Of a DNA stretch of 64,000 bases, positions 54,923 to 63,880 are shown one piece after another. Within the stretch, counting starts at the first letter, position 1; each line of letters starts with the position of its first letter. The notes under the pieces are model-generated. The model ran no database searches, had not been told where the DNA came from, and saw only the letters and a list, made by a program, of their open reading frames with translations. Source of the stretch: Marivivens aquimaris (GTDB lineage Bacteria > Pseudomonadota > Alphaproteobacteria > Rhodobacterales > Rhodobacteraceae); contig NZ_JADBGB010000002.1 of assembly GCF_015220045.1 (NCBI RefSeq), positions 1 to 64,000 of the forward strand, read 5' to 3'. The position numbers and the translations under genes are program-made.

Positions 54923-55212
54923 GGAGATCCGGAAAACCTTGGTTATTTGTGTCCCAGCTATAATAATAGGACAGTGTGTATTTTTGTAAATGCTTTCAAG
55001 CAATTAGATGGTACCTACAGCGCTGCTTATCTAAGCGGCCAAATCAGTGCCAAAATAACCTACGCTTTGGCCGAAAAGCATACCGTTTGCTGCAGTTGCA
55101 AAAGCCTTAGCGGTTTGAGGTACCGAATTCTAGAGAAGTATCCGAATGCGTCAGCGGAAATACTCTTAGAGTTCAAACAAACGAAAGTGCTGGAAGCTAG
55201 GAGCAAGCAGCT
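54923..55212. other. AT-rich gap between giant gene and cydC
   Basis: About 290 bp at the right edge of the island. A frame reading rightward (54947-55258) runs into cydC on the other strand and shows no motif; not called. Holds the promoter of the giant gene; no clear terminator for cydC seen. Confidence 0.45.
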
Positions 55213-56796
55213 TCAACGCAGCGAGATGACAAAGTCGGCAAAATCGGTTTCGACCTGACGGTGAGACGCGGTGATGATGACTGCGTTCGGCAAAATTGCC
55301 CGAATATTGCTCAGCACTTTCAATGCAGTAGAGGCATCTAGCCCTTCGGTCGGCTCGTCGAGCAACAGCACCTGAGGTTGCCGCAGCAGCGCCCGCGCCA
55401 GAGCGACGCGGCGCATCTGGCCACCCGACAAACTCTCTCCGCCGATGCCGGTTTTCATGTCGGGTCCGCCGCGGTCGGCAGTCGCTGAAGTGAGGTCCAT
55501 CGCCTCCAGCACCGCGGCTAGATCGGCATCAGAGGCATGTGGCGCGGCCAACAGCAGGTTATCCCGCAGCGTGCCGTCGATCAGCGCGGTGCGCTGCGGA
55601 ACGAAGGTCACGATCTCGCGCAGGTCGTGTTCGGAGTAGGCGGCGACGGGCGCGCCGTTAACCATGATTTTGTCCGAAGGCAGCAGCCCCGCGATCCGCT
55701 GGAGCAGCGTCGATTTACCCGCGCCCGAGGGGCCGATCACAGCTGTCATCGTACCGGGTTTCGCAGTGAAAAGCGGCATCTCGACTGAGGGCACTGACTG
55801 CGCGGGAAGGGGCTTTGCCTCTGGCTCCGGCGTTTTAAGGCGTGCGTCGATGCGGCGCGCGGCGAGGCGCATCCGGCCCAACTCTGCCACCGTGCGGCGG
55901 AGCGGCGCGATGGTTTCGAACAGTGCGAGGGCGGCGAAAATGCCGAGGGCGGCAGTCGCGGTGGACATCTCTCCGGCGGCGAAGGTTGCGCCCGCCCAGA
56001 TCGCTCCCGCCGTCACCAGCGCTGACAGTGCGGCCAGCGCAAAACCCGTCCGCCGCTCGATCCGGTCCAGTTTGCGGCGCGTCGCATGGCGGTCGCGGAT
56101 GAGGCCTGACAGCGTTTCGGTCTGCGCTTTCATCTGGCCGTAGACCACCAGATCAGTACGCGCGCGGATCATGTCGACGATGCCCGAACGGATCGCTTGC
56201 GCTTGCTCTTCCTCCCGCGCCGAAGGCTTGGCGGCAACTCGCAGCGCGATGGTAGAGATGACAGCCGCACCAACCAGCAAGCCGCCCGCGACGATCACCG
56301 CGACAGTGAAATTGACCAACACCCAGAGCGCAAAAAACGCCACCAGCAGCGCCAGCGTCCCCGCCCCGACGGGCAGCACCAGCCGCAGCGGAATGCCGTC
56401 CAGCGCCTCCACATCCGAGGTCAGTTGGTTCAGCGCCTGCGCGCCGCGCAGTTTCTGTTGTTCGCGGAACGGCGCGAGGATCAGACGCCCCAGCAGTTCG
56501 ACCCGCAGTGTCGCGATCACGCGCAGCGTTGCATCATGGCTCGCAAGACGCTCGCCATAGCGCGCTGCCGTCCGCCCGAGAGCCAGCACCCGCACGCCTG
56601 CCGAGGGGCCGAAGGCGCTGAGTGCGATCCCGGCCCCCGCCATGCCAGCCGCGGCGGCAGCGGTGATGAACCACCCCGACAGGCTCAGCAGACCGATGCC
56701 CGCGAGCAGCACGACCAGCGCCAAGACGGCGCCGACGATCATCGAGCGCCGCTGACGTTTCATCATCAGGACAAAGATGCGCAGGAGGGCGGTCAT
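55213..56796 (-). CDS. cydC: Thiol reductant ABC exporter subunit CydC
   Basis: Half-transporter of 527 residues: N-terminal six-helix membrane domain (SGWFITAAAAAGMAGAG, RYGERLASHDATLRVIATLR typical of CydC), then ABC domain with Walker A IGPSGAGKST, signature LSGGQMRRVALARALL and Walker B VLLLDEPTEGLD. With CydD it exports glutathione/cysteine (and binds heme) to the periplasm, needed for cytochrome bd assembly in known cases. Overlaps cydD by ATGA. No cydAB follows; the polysaccharide island starts instead. Confidence 0.92.
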   Translation of the reverse strand: MTALLRIFVLMMKRQRRSMIVGAVLALVVLLAGIGLLSLSGWFITAAAAAGMAGAGIALSAFGPSAGVRVLALGRTAARYGERLASHDATLRVIATLRVELLGRLILAPFREQQKLRGAQALNQLTSDVEALDGIPLRLVLPVGAGTLALLVAFFALWVLVNFTVAVIVAGGLLVGAAVISTIALRVAAKPSAREEEQAQAIRSGIVDMIRARTDLVVYGQMKAQTETLSGLIRDRHATRRKLDRIERRTGFALAALSALVTAGAIWAGATFAAGEMSTATAALGIFAALALFETIAPLRRTVAELGRMRLAARRIDARLKTPEPEAKPLPAQSVPSVEMPLFTAKPGTMTAVIGPSGAGKSTLLQRIAGLLPSDKIMVNGAPVAAYSEHDLREIVTFVPQRTALIDGTLRDNLLLAAPHASDADLAAVLEAMDLTSATADRGGPDMKTGIGGESLSGGQMRRVALARALLRQPQVLLLDEPTEGLDASTALKVLSNIRAILPNAVIITASHRQVETDFADFVISLR

Positions 56797-58448
56797 GCGG
56801 CCTCCAACCGGATCACGCGGTCCATGCGGGCCGCCAGTGTTTCGTCGTGCGTCGCGATGAGCAGCGCCGTGCCGCGCGATTGCAGCGCCAGCAAGCCGTC
56901 GGTTACGATCTTCGCCGTCTCCGCATCAAGGTCGGCAGTCGGCTCGTCGGCGAGCAGCAGGGCAGGGCGCGCATGGATGGCGCGGGCGAGGGTGATCCGT
57001 CGCGCTTCGCCGCCCGAAAGGCCCCCGCCGGTTTCGCCCAGCACGGTCGCGTCGCCCTCGGGCAGGGCCGAGACGACCTCGAGCACGCCCGCAGTGCGCA
57101 GCGCCTCGGTTATGTCGTCGTCCGAGAATGCGACGTTGCGGCGGAGCGTTTCGCCAAGGAAATGCGGGCGCTGCGGCATCCAGCCAAGCCGTTCGCGCCA
57201 CGCTTTCGCGGTGTCATCCGCCAGCTTGAGCCCGTGCACCGTGATCCGCCCGTCCGAAGGCTCTAGCAGTCCCGCCACAGCCGCAAGCAGCGTGGATTTG
57301 CCCACGCCCGACGGCCCGACGAGCGCAACCGACTGCCCCGCCGTCAGCCCGAAATCGGGATAGGAAATACGGGTTTCACCGCGATTGATCGTGACGCCAG
57401 AGACCGCGAGGGACATGTCCCCCGCCAGCGGCGTCGACCCCTGACCGAGAATCGGCTGCAACTCTGCCTCGTCCCATTTCGCGAAATCCTTGGCCAGTGC
57501 AGCGGCCGATGCGCGGTCGTGCCACGCCGCCGACATATCGCGGAGCGGTTGGTAGAATTCGGGCGCGAGGAGCAGCAGGAAGATGACCTCGAACGGGGTC
57601 ACGGGATCGCCTGTGGCGCCGAAAGTAATCTCGCCCAGCAAGGAAAAACCAAGGAACACAGCGATCATCGCGATGCCTATAGCGGAGAAAAGTTCAAGCA
57701 GCGTGGACGACAGAAACACAATCCGCAGCACCGCCATCGTCCGCGTCCGCAGGCTGTCAGCGCGGGTCGCGAAATCGGCCTGCATCCGCTCTCCGGCATT
57801 CAGCAGCCGCATGTCCAGAAGCGCGTTCAGTCGGTCATAAAGCAGGTCATTCATCGACGCGACTTCGTCGAGTTGCTTTTCACTTGCGGACTGTGCCGCC
57901 TTGCCGACAAGAGCCATGAATACGGGGATCAGCGGGCCGGTGATAAGGAAAATCAGACCGACGACCCAGCTGTAATAAAACGCGATCACAAGGATCACGA
58001 TAGGGACCACCATCGTGCGTGCGCGGGCCGGAAAGAACCGCGTGAGATACGGCTGGAGGATGTCCAGTTTCTCGCCCGAAAGCGCGGCGATACTGCCCGC
58101 AGCGCCATAATCGAGCGTGATCGCCTGCGCCTCTCGCGTGACCAGTTTGGTGCGCAGAGTGCGGGTCAGGCGGTCGGCGGCCTCGAACGCGCGGCCCTCT
58201 CCGACGTAGCTCAGGCCCGCGCGGATCAGGCCGAGCACGGCGAACAGAATAGCGGCGGTCAGAGGGGCAAATCCAGCAACCTCGGCATCCAGCAAACCCG
58301 CGACGGTCCGCGCGATGACGTAGCCCTGCGCGATCCATATAAGGTTGCCCACAACGGCCAGCCCTGCCGCTTGTTTCAGCAGCGGCGCGACCGGCGCGAC
58401 AAGCGTATCGAGGCTGGATTTCGGACGTCTGGCCATGCGCAGGGACAT
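56793..58448 (-). CDS. cydD: Thiol reductant ABC exporter subunit CydD
   Basis: Partner half-transporter, 551 residues from ATG 58448; a TTG at 58487 or ATG at 58436 are alternatives. Membrane domain with YVGEGRAFEAADRLTRTLRTKLV and LSGEKLDILQPYLTRFFPARARTMVVPI, a CydD hallmark; ABC domain with VGPSGVGKST, Q-loop WMPQRPHFLGETLRRNV, signature LSGGEARRITLARAI, and LLADEPTADLD. First gene of the cydDC operon and divergent from a persulfide dioxygenase-like gene. Confidence 0.92.
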   Translation of the reverse strand: MSLRMARRPKSSLDTLVAPVAPLLKQAAGLAVVGNLIWIAQGYVIARTVAGLLDAEVAGFAPLTAAILFAVLGLIRAGLSYVGEGRAFEAADRLTRTLRTKLVTREAQAITLDYGAAGSIAALSGEKLDILQPYLTRFFPARARTMVVPIVILVIAFYYSWVVGLIFLITGPLIPVFMALVGKAAQSASEKQLDEVASMNDLLYDRLNALLDMRLLNAGERMQADFATRADSLRTRTMAVLRIVFLSSTLLELFSAIGIAMIAVFLGFSLLGEITFGATGDPVTPFEVIFLLLLAPEFYQPLRDMSAAWHDRASAAALAKDFAKWDEAELQPILGQGSTPLAGDMSLAVSGVTINRGETRISYPDFGLTAGQSVALVGPSGVGKSTLLAAVAGLLEPSDGRITVHGLKLADDTAKAWRERLGWMPQRPHFLGETLRRNVAFSDDDITEALRTAGVLEVVSALPEGDATVLGETGGGLSGGEARRITLARAIHARPALLLADEPTADLDAETAKIVTDGLLALQSRGTALLIATHDETLAARMDRVIRLEAA

Positions 58449-58539
58449 ATCTAGGAAGTTGCACGTGAACAACGGAATTTCGTGCAAATCCAGTGCGGCA
58501 AATGGGTCGCGCCCTTTTCAAACGTCGGGTCCGGCATAC

Positions 58540-58561
58540 ATTCACGTTCAAGCATGTGAAT
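58540..58561. promoter_or_regulatory. Inverted repeat in cydD / persulfide dioxygenase promoter region
   Basis: ATTCAC (58540-58545) pairs with GTGAAT (58556-58561); inside it GTTC-N8-GAAT (58546-58561) is one base off the ATTC-N8-GAAT consensus I recall for SqrR/BigR-type sulfide sensors. It sits 22 bp ahead of the dioxygenase start. Function inferred. Confidence 0.4.
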
Positions 58562-58582
58562 TTCTAAATGTCAGGAGTGATT

Positions 58583-59455
58583 ATGACCAACCCGATCGTC
58601 AAACCTTTCTGGGATAAACCGACCGGAAGCTGGCAGTATGTCTTCCACGACCCTGAAACGATGAAGGGCGCGATTGTCGATCCGGTGCTGGATTTCGACC
58701 CGCTCGCCGCTGCGACGGGGTTCTCGAATGCGCACCGTATCCTTGAATATATCCGCGCCGAGGGGATCGCGGTGGAGTGGATCCTCGACACGCACCCCCA
58801 CGCCGACCACTTCTCTGCCGCGCCGTATCTGGCCGATATCCTGAAGGCCCCGCGCGGGATCGGAGAGAAGGTCCGCAAGGTGCAGGCGCTCTGGAAAGAG
58901 ATCTATCACCTCCCCGATTTCCCGACCGATGGCTCGCAGTGGGACCGTCTGTTTGCGGACGGCGATGAGTTCAAGGTGGGCAATCTGCCGGTGAAGGTCA
59001 TGTTCTCGCCCGGTCACACGCTGGCCTCGGTCACCTACGTCTGCGGCGATGCGGCGTTCGTCCATGACACGCTGATGATGCCCGATGTGGGATCGAGCCG
59101 CGCCGATTTTCCGGGTGGCAGCAGCGCCGAACTGTATCACACCATCCAGCGCATCTTTGCCCTGCCCGAAAACACGCGTCTGTTTATCGGTCACGACTAC
59201 GCGCCCGATGGCCGCGAGGAGCAATGCGAGGCGACCGTGGCGGAGCACAAGGCGCGGAACAAGCACTTCAAGGATAACCCGTCCGAAGCCGAATACCGCG
59301 CGGTCCGTGAAGCGCGCGACGCGACGCTTGGCTTGCCGGAGCGGATGCTTGCCGCGCTCCAGATCAACATCCGTGGTGGCCGCCTTCCGGAGCCTGAGGC
59401 CGATGGCCGTTCCTACCTGAAAATCCCGCTGAACTACTTTGAATCGCGGGCATAA
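58583..59455 (+). CDS. ETHE1/Blh-type persulfide dioxygenase (metallo-beta-lactamase fold)
   Basis: A 290-residue metallo-hydrolase-fold oxygenase expected to oxidise glutathione persulfide to sulfite. Metal motif THPHADH, then FSPGHTLASVTYV, the DVGSSRADFPGGSS block that corresponds to GRTDF in ETHE1, FIGHDYAPDGRE, and the C-terminal ALQINIRGGRLPEPEADGRSYLKIPLN extension typical of the Blh branch. ATG 58583 is set by AGGAG 5 bp upstream; an ATG 15 bp earlier is possible. Divergent from cydDC (thiol export), which supports a sulfur-redox link. Confidence 0.88.
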   Translation: MTNPIVKPFWDKPTGSWQYVFHDPETMKGAIVDPVLDFDPLAAATGFSNAHRILEYIRAEGIAVEWILDTHPHADHFSAAPYLADILKAPRGIGEKVRKVQALWKEIYHLPDFPTDGSQWDRLFADGDEFKVGNLPVKVMFSPGHTLASVTYVCGDAAFVHDTLMMPDVGSSRADFPGGSSAELYHTIQRIFALPENTRLFIGHDYAPDGREEQCEATVAEHKARNKHFKDNPSEAEYRAVREARDATLGLPERMLAALQINIRGGRLPEPEADGRSYLKIPLNYFESRA

Positions 59456-59460
59456 GGGCC

Positions 59461-60366
59461 TTAAGTCGTGCTGACGATCCAGCTGGGGCGGATGCCGCTG
59501 GCCTCGATAAACGGGGTCACGTCATAACCGCTGAACAGCCCGTGATCGGTGATCAGGATCGAGCCGATGCCCGCTGCAGCGCCGCCCAGAACGTCCGTAT
59601 GCAGCGTGTCGCCGACCATCGCGATGCGGCTGCGGTCGATGCCGTTCAGGCGGGCGAGGGCGGTTTCAAACGCGTTGCCGAAGGGCTTGCCGTAGAACTC
59701 GGGCGTCATGCCTGTCTCGGCCGCGATGCGATGCGCGAAGGTGCCGGGTTCGATGGACAGGTCGTGCTCGCGCGGCGCGACGAGGTCGGGGTTCGCGACG
59801 ACCAGCGGGCGGGGATTGTCCTTGAGCGCAGCAATCAGGCGGTCGGTATCGGCCTCTTCCCACCGTTCGGACGACAGAAGGATGAACCCGCTCGCGGTGT
59901 CATAAAGCGACGCGTCATCCAGCAATTGACCCAAACGGACACCCTCGGGCGCATCGCTGAAATCGTCAGCCTCGGTCGCGGCGGCGGCCCAATATCCAGG
60001 AGGCAGCGCGGCAAAGGCGACGTCGCGGCTGGAGACGACTTCCTCAGCGGTGAAATCGAAGCCCAGACGGTGGTACTTCGCCAGCACCTTTTCGCGGGTG
60101 TAGCTGGCGGCATTGGTCAGCAAGACGAGCCGTTTGCCCTTCGCCCGCAACTCCGCAATCCGTTCTACCGCGCCATCAATCGGCGTCTCGCCGCGGTTCA
60201 GAACACCGAAGGCATCGAGGATATAGGCGTCGAAATCATCCACCGTGTCCGACAAATCGCGGCCCGTTTTGGACGCTGCGGGAAAGCTGGCAGAGGGGAA
60301 ACTGGCGCGGACGTTTTCGTACTGCGCAAAGGCCTGTTCGGTATTCATAAAACTCGGTCTGGTCAT
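59461..60366 (-). CDS. HAD-superfamily IIA phosphatase (TIGR01459-like)
   Basis: A 301-residue haloacid dehalogenase-fold hydrolase. Motif I reads YILDAFGVLNRG (second Asp of the usual DxD replaced by Phe, as in this subfamily), motif II LLTNAA, Lys in YGKPFGNAFE, and motif III MVGDTLHTDVLGGAAAG, with a IIA-type cap between. Last gene behind the phn transporter; it may dephosphorylate the imported compound or a derivative (inference). Start ATG 60366 or 60348. Confidence 0.85.
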   Translation of the reverse strand: MTRPSFMNTEQAFAQYENVRASFPSASFPAASKTGRDLSDTVDDFDAYILDAFGVLNRGETPIDGAVERIAELRAKGKRLVLLTNAASYTREKVLAKYHRLGFDFTAEEVVSSRDVAFAALPPGYWAAAATEADDFSDAPEGVRLGQLLDDASLYDTASGFILLSSERWEEADTDRLIAALKDNPRPLVVANPDLVAPREHDLSIEPGTFAHRIAAETGMTPEFYGKPFGNAFETALARLNGIDRSRIAMVGDTLHTDVLGGAAAGIGSILITDHGLFSGYDVTPFIEASGIRPSWIVSTT

Positions 60367-60371
60367 GGTTT

Positions 60372-60400
60372 CGGCGGGAGAGCAGATAGCCCTCCCGCCG
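60372..60400 (-). other. Intergenic hairpin between phnE2 and HAD gene
   Basis: Perfect 9-bp arms CGGCGGGAG/CTCCCGCCG. No T-run, so more likely a processing or stabilising structure than a terminator. Confidence 0.5.
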
Positions 60401-60405
60401 ATCCG

Positions 60406-61212
60406 TTAAAGTATCTTTTTGCGAAGGTAAGACGACACGACTTCGCCAAGGATCACAAGGGCCAGAATGGTCAGCAGCACCATCGAAACCTCGGGCCAGT
60501 TGAACGTGTCGATCGCGCCCTGAAGGATCATCCCGATGCCCCCCGCACCCACAAGGCCGAGCACCGTGGATTCGCGCAGGTTGATGTCCCACCGCAGGAT
60601 CGCCACGGCAAAGAACGTCGGCATAACTTGCGGCACGATCGCGTAGAGCACGATCTTGAACCGCGAGGCGCCGCAGGCTTCGAGCGCTTCGACAGGCTTG
60701 CGGTCGATTTCCTCGATCGCTTCGCCGAGCAGTTTGCCCAAGAACCCGATGGAGCGGAACATGATCGCGACGATACCCGCGACGATACCGGGGCCGAAGA
60801 TCGCAACGAACAGCAGCGCCCAGATGATCGTGTTCACCGACCGCGACGACACGAGGATGAAGCGGCCCACCCAGAGGAAGAACTTGTTCGGGGTGGTGTT
60901 CTGCGCCGCGATATAGGCGACAGGCAGCGACACGACGACCGCGATCAGGGTGGCGAGCGTGGCGATGTTCACCGTCTGCCAGATCGCTTCAAGGATCGAC
61001 GGCAGGTTCTGCGGATCGGGCGGCATCATGCGGCCAAAGAGGTCGCCCATCTGCGACGGCGCATCCCAGACCCACGCCCAGATGACGTCGATCGAACTTA
61101 GCGCCCACGCAACGATCAGGGCAGTGAGGGCGAAGCCTCCGTACCGGATCAGGCGCTGTTTGGGGGTGAAGCGGGACCACTGGTCCAGTTGGCTATGAAC
61201 TGAGGTATTCAT
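60406..61212 (-). CDS. phnE: Phosphonate/phosphate-type ABC transporter permease 2 (PhnE/PhoT)
   Basis: A 268-residue inner-membrane permease with about six hydrophobic segments and the EAA loop EEIDRKPVEALEACGASRFKIVLYAIVPQVMP, then NLRESTVLGLVGAGGIGMIL. Second of two PhnE proteins, a layout also known from Sinorhizobium PhoCDET, which carries phosphate and phosphonates. Its ATG overlaps the stop of the first permease by one base. Confidence 0.93.
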   Translation of the reverse strand: MNTSVHSQLDQWSRFTPKQRLIRYGGFALTALIVAWALSSIDVIWAWVWDAPSQMGDLFGRMMPPDPQNLPSILEAIWQTVNIATLATLIAVVVSLPVAYIAAQNTTPNKFFLWVGRFILVSSRSVNTIIWALLFVAIFGPGIVAGIVAIMFRSIGFLGKLLGEAIEEIDRKPVEALEACGASRFKIVLYAIVPQVMPTFFAVAILRWDINLRESTVLGLVGAGGIGMILQGAIDTFNWPEVSMVLLTILALVILGEVVSSYLRKKIL

Positions 61213-62006
61213 TATGCGATCCGCTTTCTGACAACGCCGCTGACGGCTTCGGAGATGAGGATGACGCCCACGATGACGATGGTGATGGCCAGCGCGAAGT
61301 CGTAGTCATAGCGGCCAAAGGCGTTCGCCAGCGTTGCACCGATCCCGCCCGCACCAACGATGCCGACCACGGCAGAGGCGCGCAGGTTACTGTCGAGCTG
61401 ATAGATGCCCAGACCCACGAGCCGCGGCATGATCTGCGGAATAATCGCGTAGACCAGCGTCGGAATGAACGCCGCACCTGCGGCGCGCATCGCCTCGACC
61501 TGACCGAAGTCGATCTCCTCGATCCGTTCGGCGAGCAGCTTGGCGACGAAACCGACGGAATAGACGACCAGCGTCAGAGCGCCCGCGAAGGGGCCGAAGC
61601 CGACGGCTTTGACGAAGATGATCGCGACGATCACGGGGTGGAAACTGCGGGCGATGATGATGATCGCACGGCCGACGATATAGACGGGCTTCACCGCGAT
61701 ATTGCTTGCCGCCATAAAGGCTAGCGGCACGGACAGCGCGATGCCGCCAACGGTGGCGAGGATGGCGATCTTCAGGCTTTCCATAAAGCCGTCGAACAGC
61801 AGTCCTGCGCGGTCGAAATTCGGCGGGAATGCACCGCTAAAAATGCGCTGCGCACGGGTCATGCCGTCCGACACGCGGTCCCAGTCGATGGGCAGCGTGG
61901 CGAGCGTGAAGACAACGTAAACCGCCGTCACGATATAGAGGCCGTACCGCAAAACGGGGTTCGCGATGAACGGCGGCTTGCGCCAAGTGTCGGGCTGCGT
62001 GCTCAT
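61212..62006 (-). CDS. phnE: Phosphonate/phosphate-type ABC transporter permease 1 (PhnE/PhoE)
   Basis: A 264-residue permease. EAA loop ERIEEIDFGQVEAMRAAGAAFIPTLVYAIIPQIMP and LRASAVVGIVGAGGIGATLANAF are diagnostic of PhnE. N-terminal segment around 18-38 is the first membrane helix. Overlaps phnC by ATGA. Confidence 0.94.
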   Translation of the reverse strand: MSTQPDTWRKPPFIANPVLRYGLYIVTAVYVVFTLATLPIDWDRVSDGMTRAQRIFSGAFPPNFDRAGLLFDGFMESLKIAILATVGGIALSVPLAFMAASNIAVKPVYIVGRAIIIIARSFHPVIVAIIFVKAVGFGPFAGALTLVVYSVGFVAKLLAERIEEIDFGQVEAMRAAGAAFIPTLVYAIIPQIMPRLVGLGIYQLDSNLRASAVVGIVGAGGIGATLANAFGRYDYDFALAITIVIVGVILISEAVSGVVRKRIA

Positions 62007-62776
62007 GCGGCGGCTCCGACGGCGGCGCGGTCCTGTGCGGGAACGCCGGCGTAGATCTCGTCCATCTCGGTCTTGGTGAGCTGTTCCGGCTTGTCATCGA
62101 AAATGATGCGGCCATAACGCATCCCGACGATGCGGTCGGAGTATTCCTTGGCCTCGGTCACGTTGTGGATGTTGATGATGACAGGCAGTTTCAACTCGCT
62201 TGCCAGATCGCGGAGCAGCGACATGATCTGTTCGGAGGTCTTTGGGTCGAGCGATGCGGTCGGCTCGTCGGCGAGCAGAATCTCGGGGCGCTGCATCAGG
62301 GCACGCACCACGCCGACACGCTGGCGTTCACCGCCCGAAAGCTCGTCCGCACGTTTGTCCGCGTAATGGGCGATGCCGACGCGTTCCATCAGTTCATAGG
62401 CACGGCGGATGTCGTCCTTGGGGTAGCGGCGGGTCAGCGCGGACCAGGTCGAAATGTAGCCCAGACGGCCCGACTGGACGTTTTCCATCACGGTGAGGCG
62501 GTCAATGAGGTTGAAGCCCTGAAACACCATGCCGATGCGGCGGCGGGCAGCGCGTAATTCGCTGCGTTTCAGGGTCGTGAATTCGGTCCCGTTGAGATTG
62601 ATCGACCCTGATGTCGGCTCGACCAGACGGTTGATGCAGCGCAGCAGGGTACTTTTGCCCGCGCCGGACGATCCGATGACCGAGGTGATCTGGTCGCCCT
62701 CGACGGTCAGGTCCAGCTCTTTCAGGACGGGGTCGCCCGATCCGTAACGCTTTGTCAAATTGTTGATTTTTAGCAT
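62003..62776 (-). CDS. phnC: Phosphonate/phosphate-type ABC transporter ATP-binding protein
   Basis: A 257-residue ATPase starting MLKINNLTKRYGSGDPVLKEL at ATG 62776 with GAGG upstream; a longer frame to 62866 would span the intergenic hairpins. Walker A IGSSGAGKST, Q loop IGMVFQGFNLIDRLTVMENV, signature LSGGERQRVGVVRALMQ, Walker B ILLADEPTASLD, and HNVTEAKEYSDRIVGMRYG. Typical PhnC. Confidence 0.95.
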   Translation of the reverse strand: MLKINNLTKRYGSGDPVLKELDLTVEGDQITSVIGSSGAGKSTLLRCINRLVEPTSGSINLNGTEFTTLKRSELRAARRRIGMVFQGFNLIDRLTVMENVQSGRLGYISTWSALTRRYPKDDIRRAYELMERVGIAHYADKRADELSGGERQRVGVVRALMQRPEILLADEPTASLDPKTSEQIMSLLRDLASELKLPVIINIHNVTEAKEYSDRIVGMRYGRIIFDDKPEQLTKTEMDEIYAGVPAQDRAAVGAAA

Positions 62777-62808
62777 GAGTGCCTCTGGGACATAGCACGG
62801 CCATGCCT

Positions 62809-62881
62809 CTGCCGGATGTGCGTCCGGCAGAAACGTGGAGGAGCCGTGTGGCTGTCCGGTCGGCAAAATGACCGACCGGAC
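62809..62881 (-). other. Two strong hairpins between phnD and phnC
   Basis: CTGCCGGA/TCCGGCAG (62809-62830) and a 10-bp stem GTCCGGTCGG/CCGACCGGAC (62854-62881). Placed right after the binding-protein gene, they can protect upstream mRNA or attenuate read-through, giving more PhnD than transporter (known pattern; inferred here). Confidence 0.7.
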
Positions 62882-62899
62882 GCTGGTGGTGGGAGAAAC

Positions 62900-63880
62900 T
62901 TAGTTTCCTGCGAGGCCCTGCGGCGTGTACTCGACGCCGTTGGACGCTTGGATCTGACGGATAACCGCCCACTGATCCTTGTAGGTGATCGGGATGAACT
63001 TGCTCACGCCTTCGAATTCGTCGCCAAGCGCGGTGCCAGCGAAGTCAAAGGTGAAGAAGGCTTCCTTGATCTTCTCGGCCAGCTCGGGGTCGAGGTTATG
63101 CGCAAGGTTGAACGAGGTGGTCGGGAACGGGTCGCTTTCCCAGATCATGCGGACGTCCGCCGGATCGTAGAGCCCGCGTTCCGCCATGCGGTCCACAACT
63201 TCGGACGCAACCGGAGCCGCATCGTAGTCACCCGCGACAACGCCCAGCATCGACTGGTCGTGCGAACCCGAGTAGATCACTTCGTAGTCCTCATCCGGCA
63301 CAACGCCGAGGTCGGGGAACAGCGCGCGCGGCGCCTGGTTGCCCGAGTTCGAGGTGGGCGAGGTGTGTGCCACCCGGCGGCCTGCGAGGTCGGCGACCTC
63401 TTCGATGTCGCTGTCCGACTGGGTGAAGACCTGCAGCTTGTAGCCGAACTGGCCGTCTTCTGCGCCCATGATCGCGAATGGCACCGCACCGGCGAGGTTC
63501 ACCGCGAACGGGGTCGGACCGGTCGAGAAGCCGGCAACGTGCAGACGGCCCGAACGCATGGCCTCGACCTCGGCAGAGTTCGACTGGACCGCAAAGAACT
63601 GTACGTCCTTGCCGGTGGTCTCCGAAAGGTGCTCGATGAACGGCTCCCAGATGTCGGCATAAACGGCCGGATCTTCGACTGGGGTGTAGGCGAACACGAG
63701 CGTGTCAGGATCGCTCAACTGCGCCGGATCGGTCGGCGTATCGGCCACAAGGTCGCCGTTCGCGTCGCAATAAAGCGTGTCTAACGCACCCTGATTGGCA
63801 CAATCCTGCGCCGAAGCTGCGAATGCGCTGATGCTGAGTGCGCCCAGTGCCGTCGCGGCACGGGTGATGAATTTGGTCAT
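62900..63880 (-). CDS. phnD: Phosphonate/phosphate-type ABC transporter substrate-binding protein
   Basis: A 326-residue periplasmic protein. ATG 63880 has a strong GGGAGGAAA site; the Sec signal peptide covers about 23 residues (TRAATALGALSISAFAASA, then QDCANQG). The mature part is PhnD-like: LVFAYTPVEDPAVYADIWEPFIEHLSE, AFSTGPTPFAVN-type loop (VAGFSTGPTPFAVNLA), AHTSPTSNSGNQAPRAL, and a YSGSHDQSMLGVVAGDYDAAPVAS ligand loop. Ligand may be phosphonate, phosphite or phosphate. First gene of the phnDCEE-HAD operon; I see no convincing Pho box in the 120 bp upstream that are available. Confidence 0.94.
   Translation of the reverse strand: MTKFITRAATALGALSISAFAASAQDCANQGALDTLYCDANGDLVADTPTDPAQLSDPDTLVFAYTPVEDPAVYADIWEPFIEHLSETTGKDVQFFAVQSNSAEVEAMRSGRLHVAGFSTGPTPFAVNLAGAVPFAIMGAEDGQFGYKLQVFTQSDSDIEEVADLAGRRVAHTSPTSNSGNQAPRALFPDLGVVPDEDYEVIYSGSHDQSMLGVVAGDYDAAPVASEVVDRMAERGLYDPADVRMIWESDPFPTTSFNLAHNLDPELAEKIKEAFFTFDFAGTALGDEFEGVSKFIPITYKDQWAVIRQIQASNGVEYTPQGLAGN

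Noticed and set aside
54947..55258. 103-codon frame between the giant gene and cydC
   Set aside because: Overlaps both neighbours on the opposite strand, Cys/Ser-rich without motif; probably chance.
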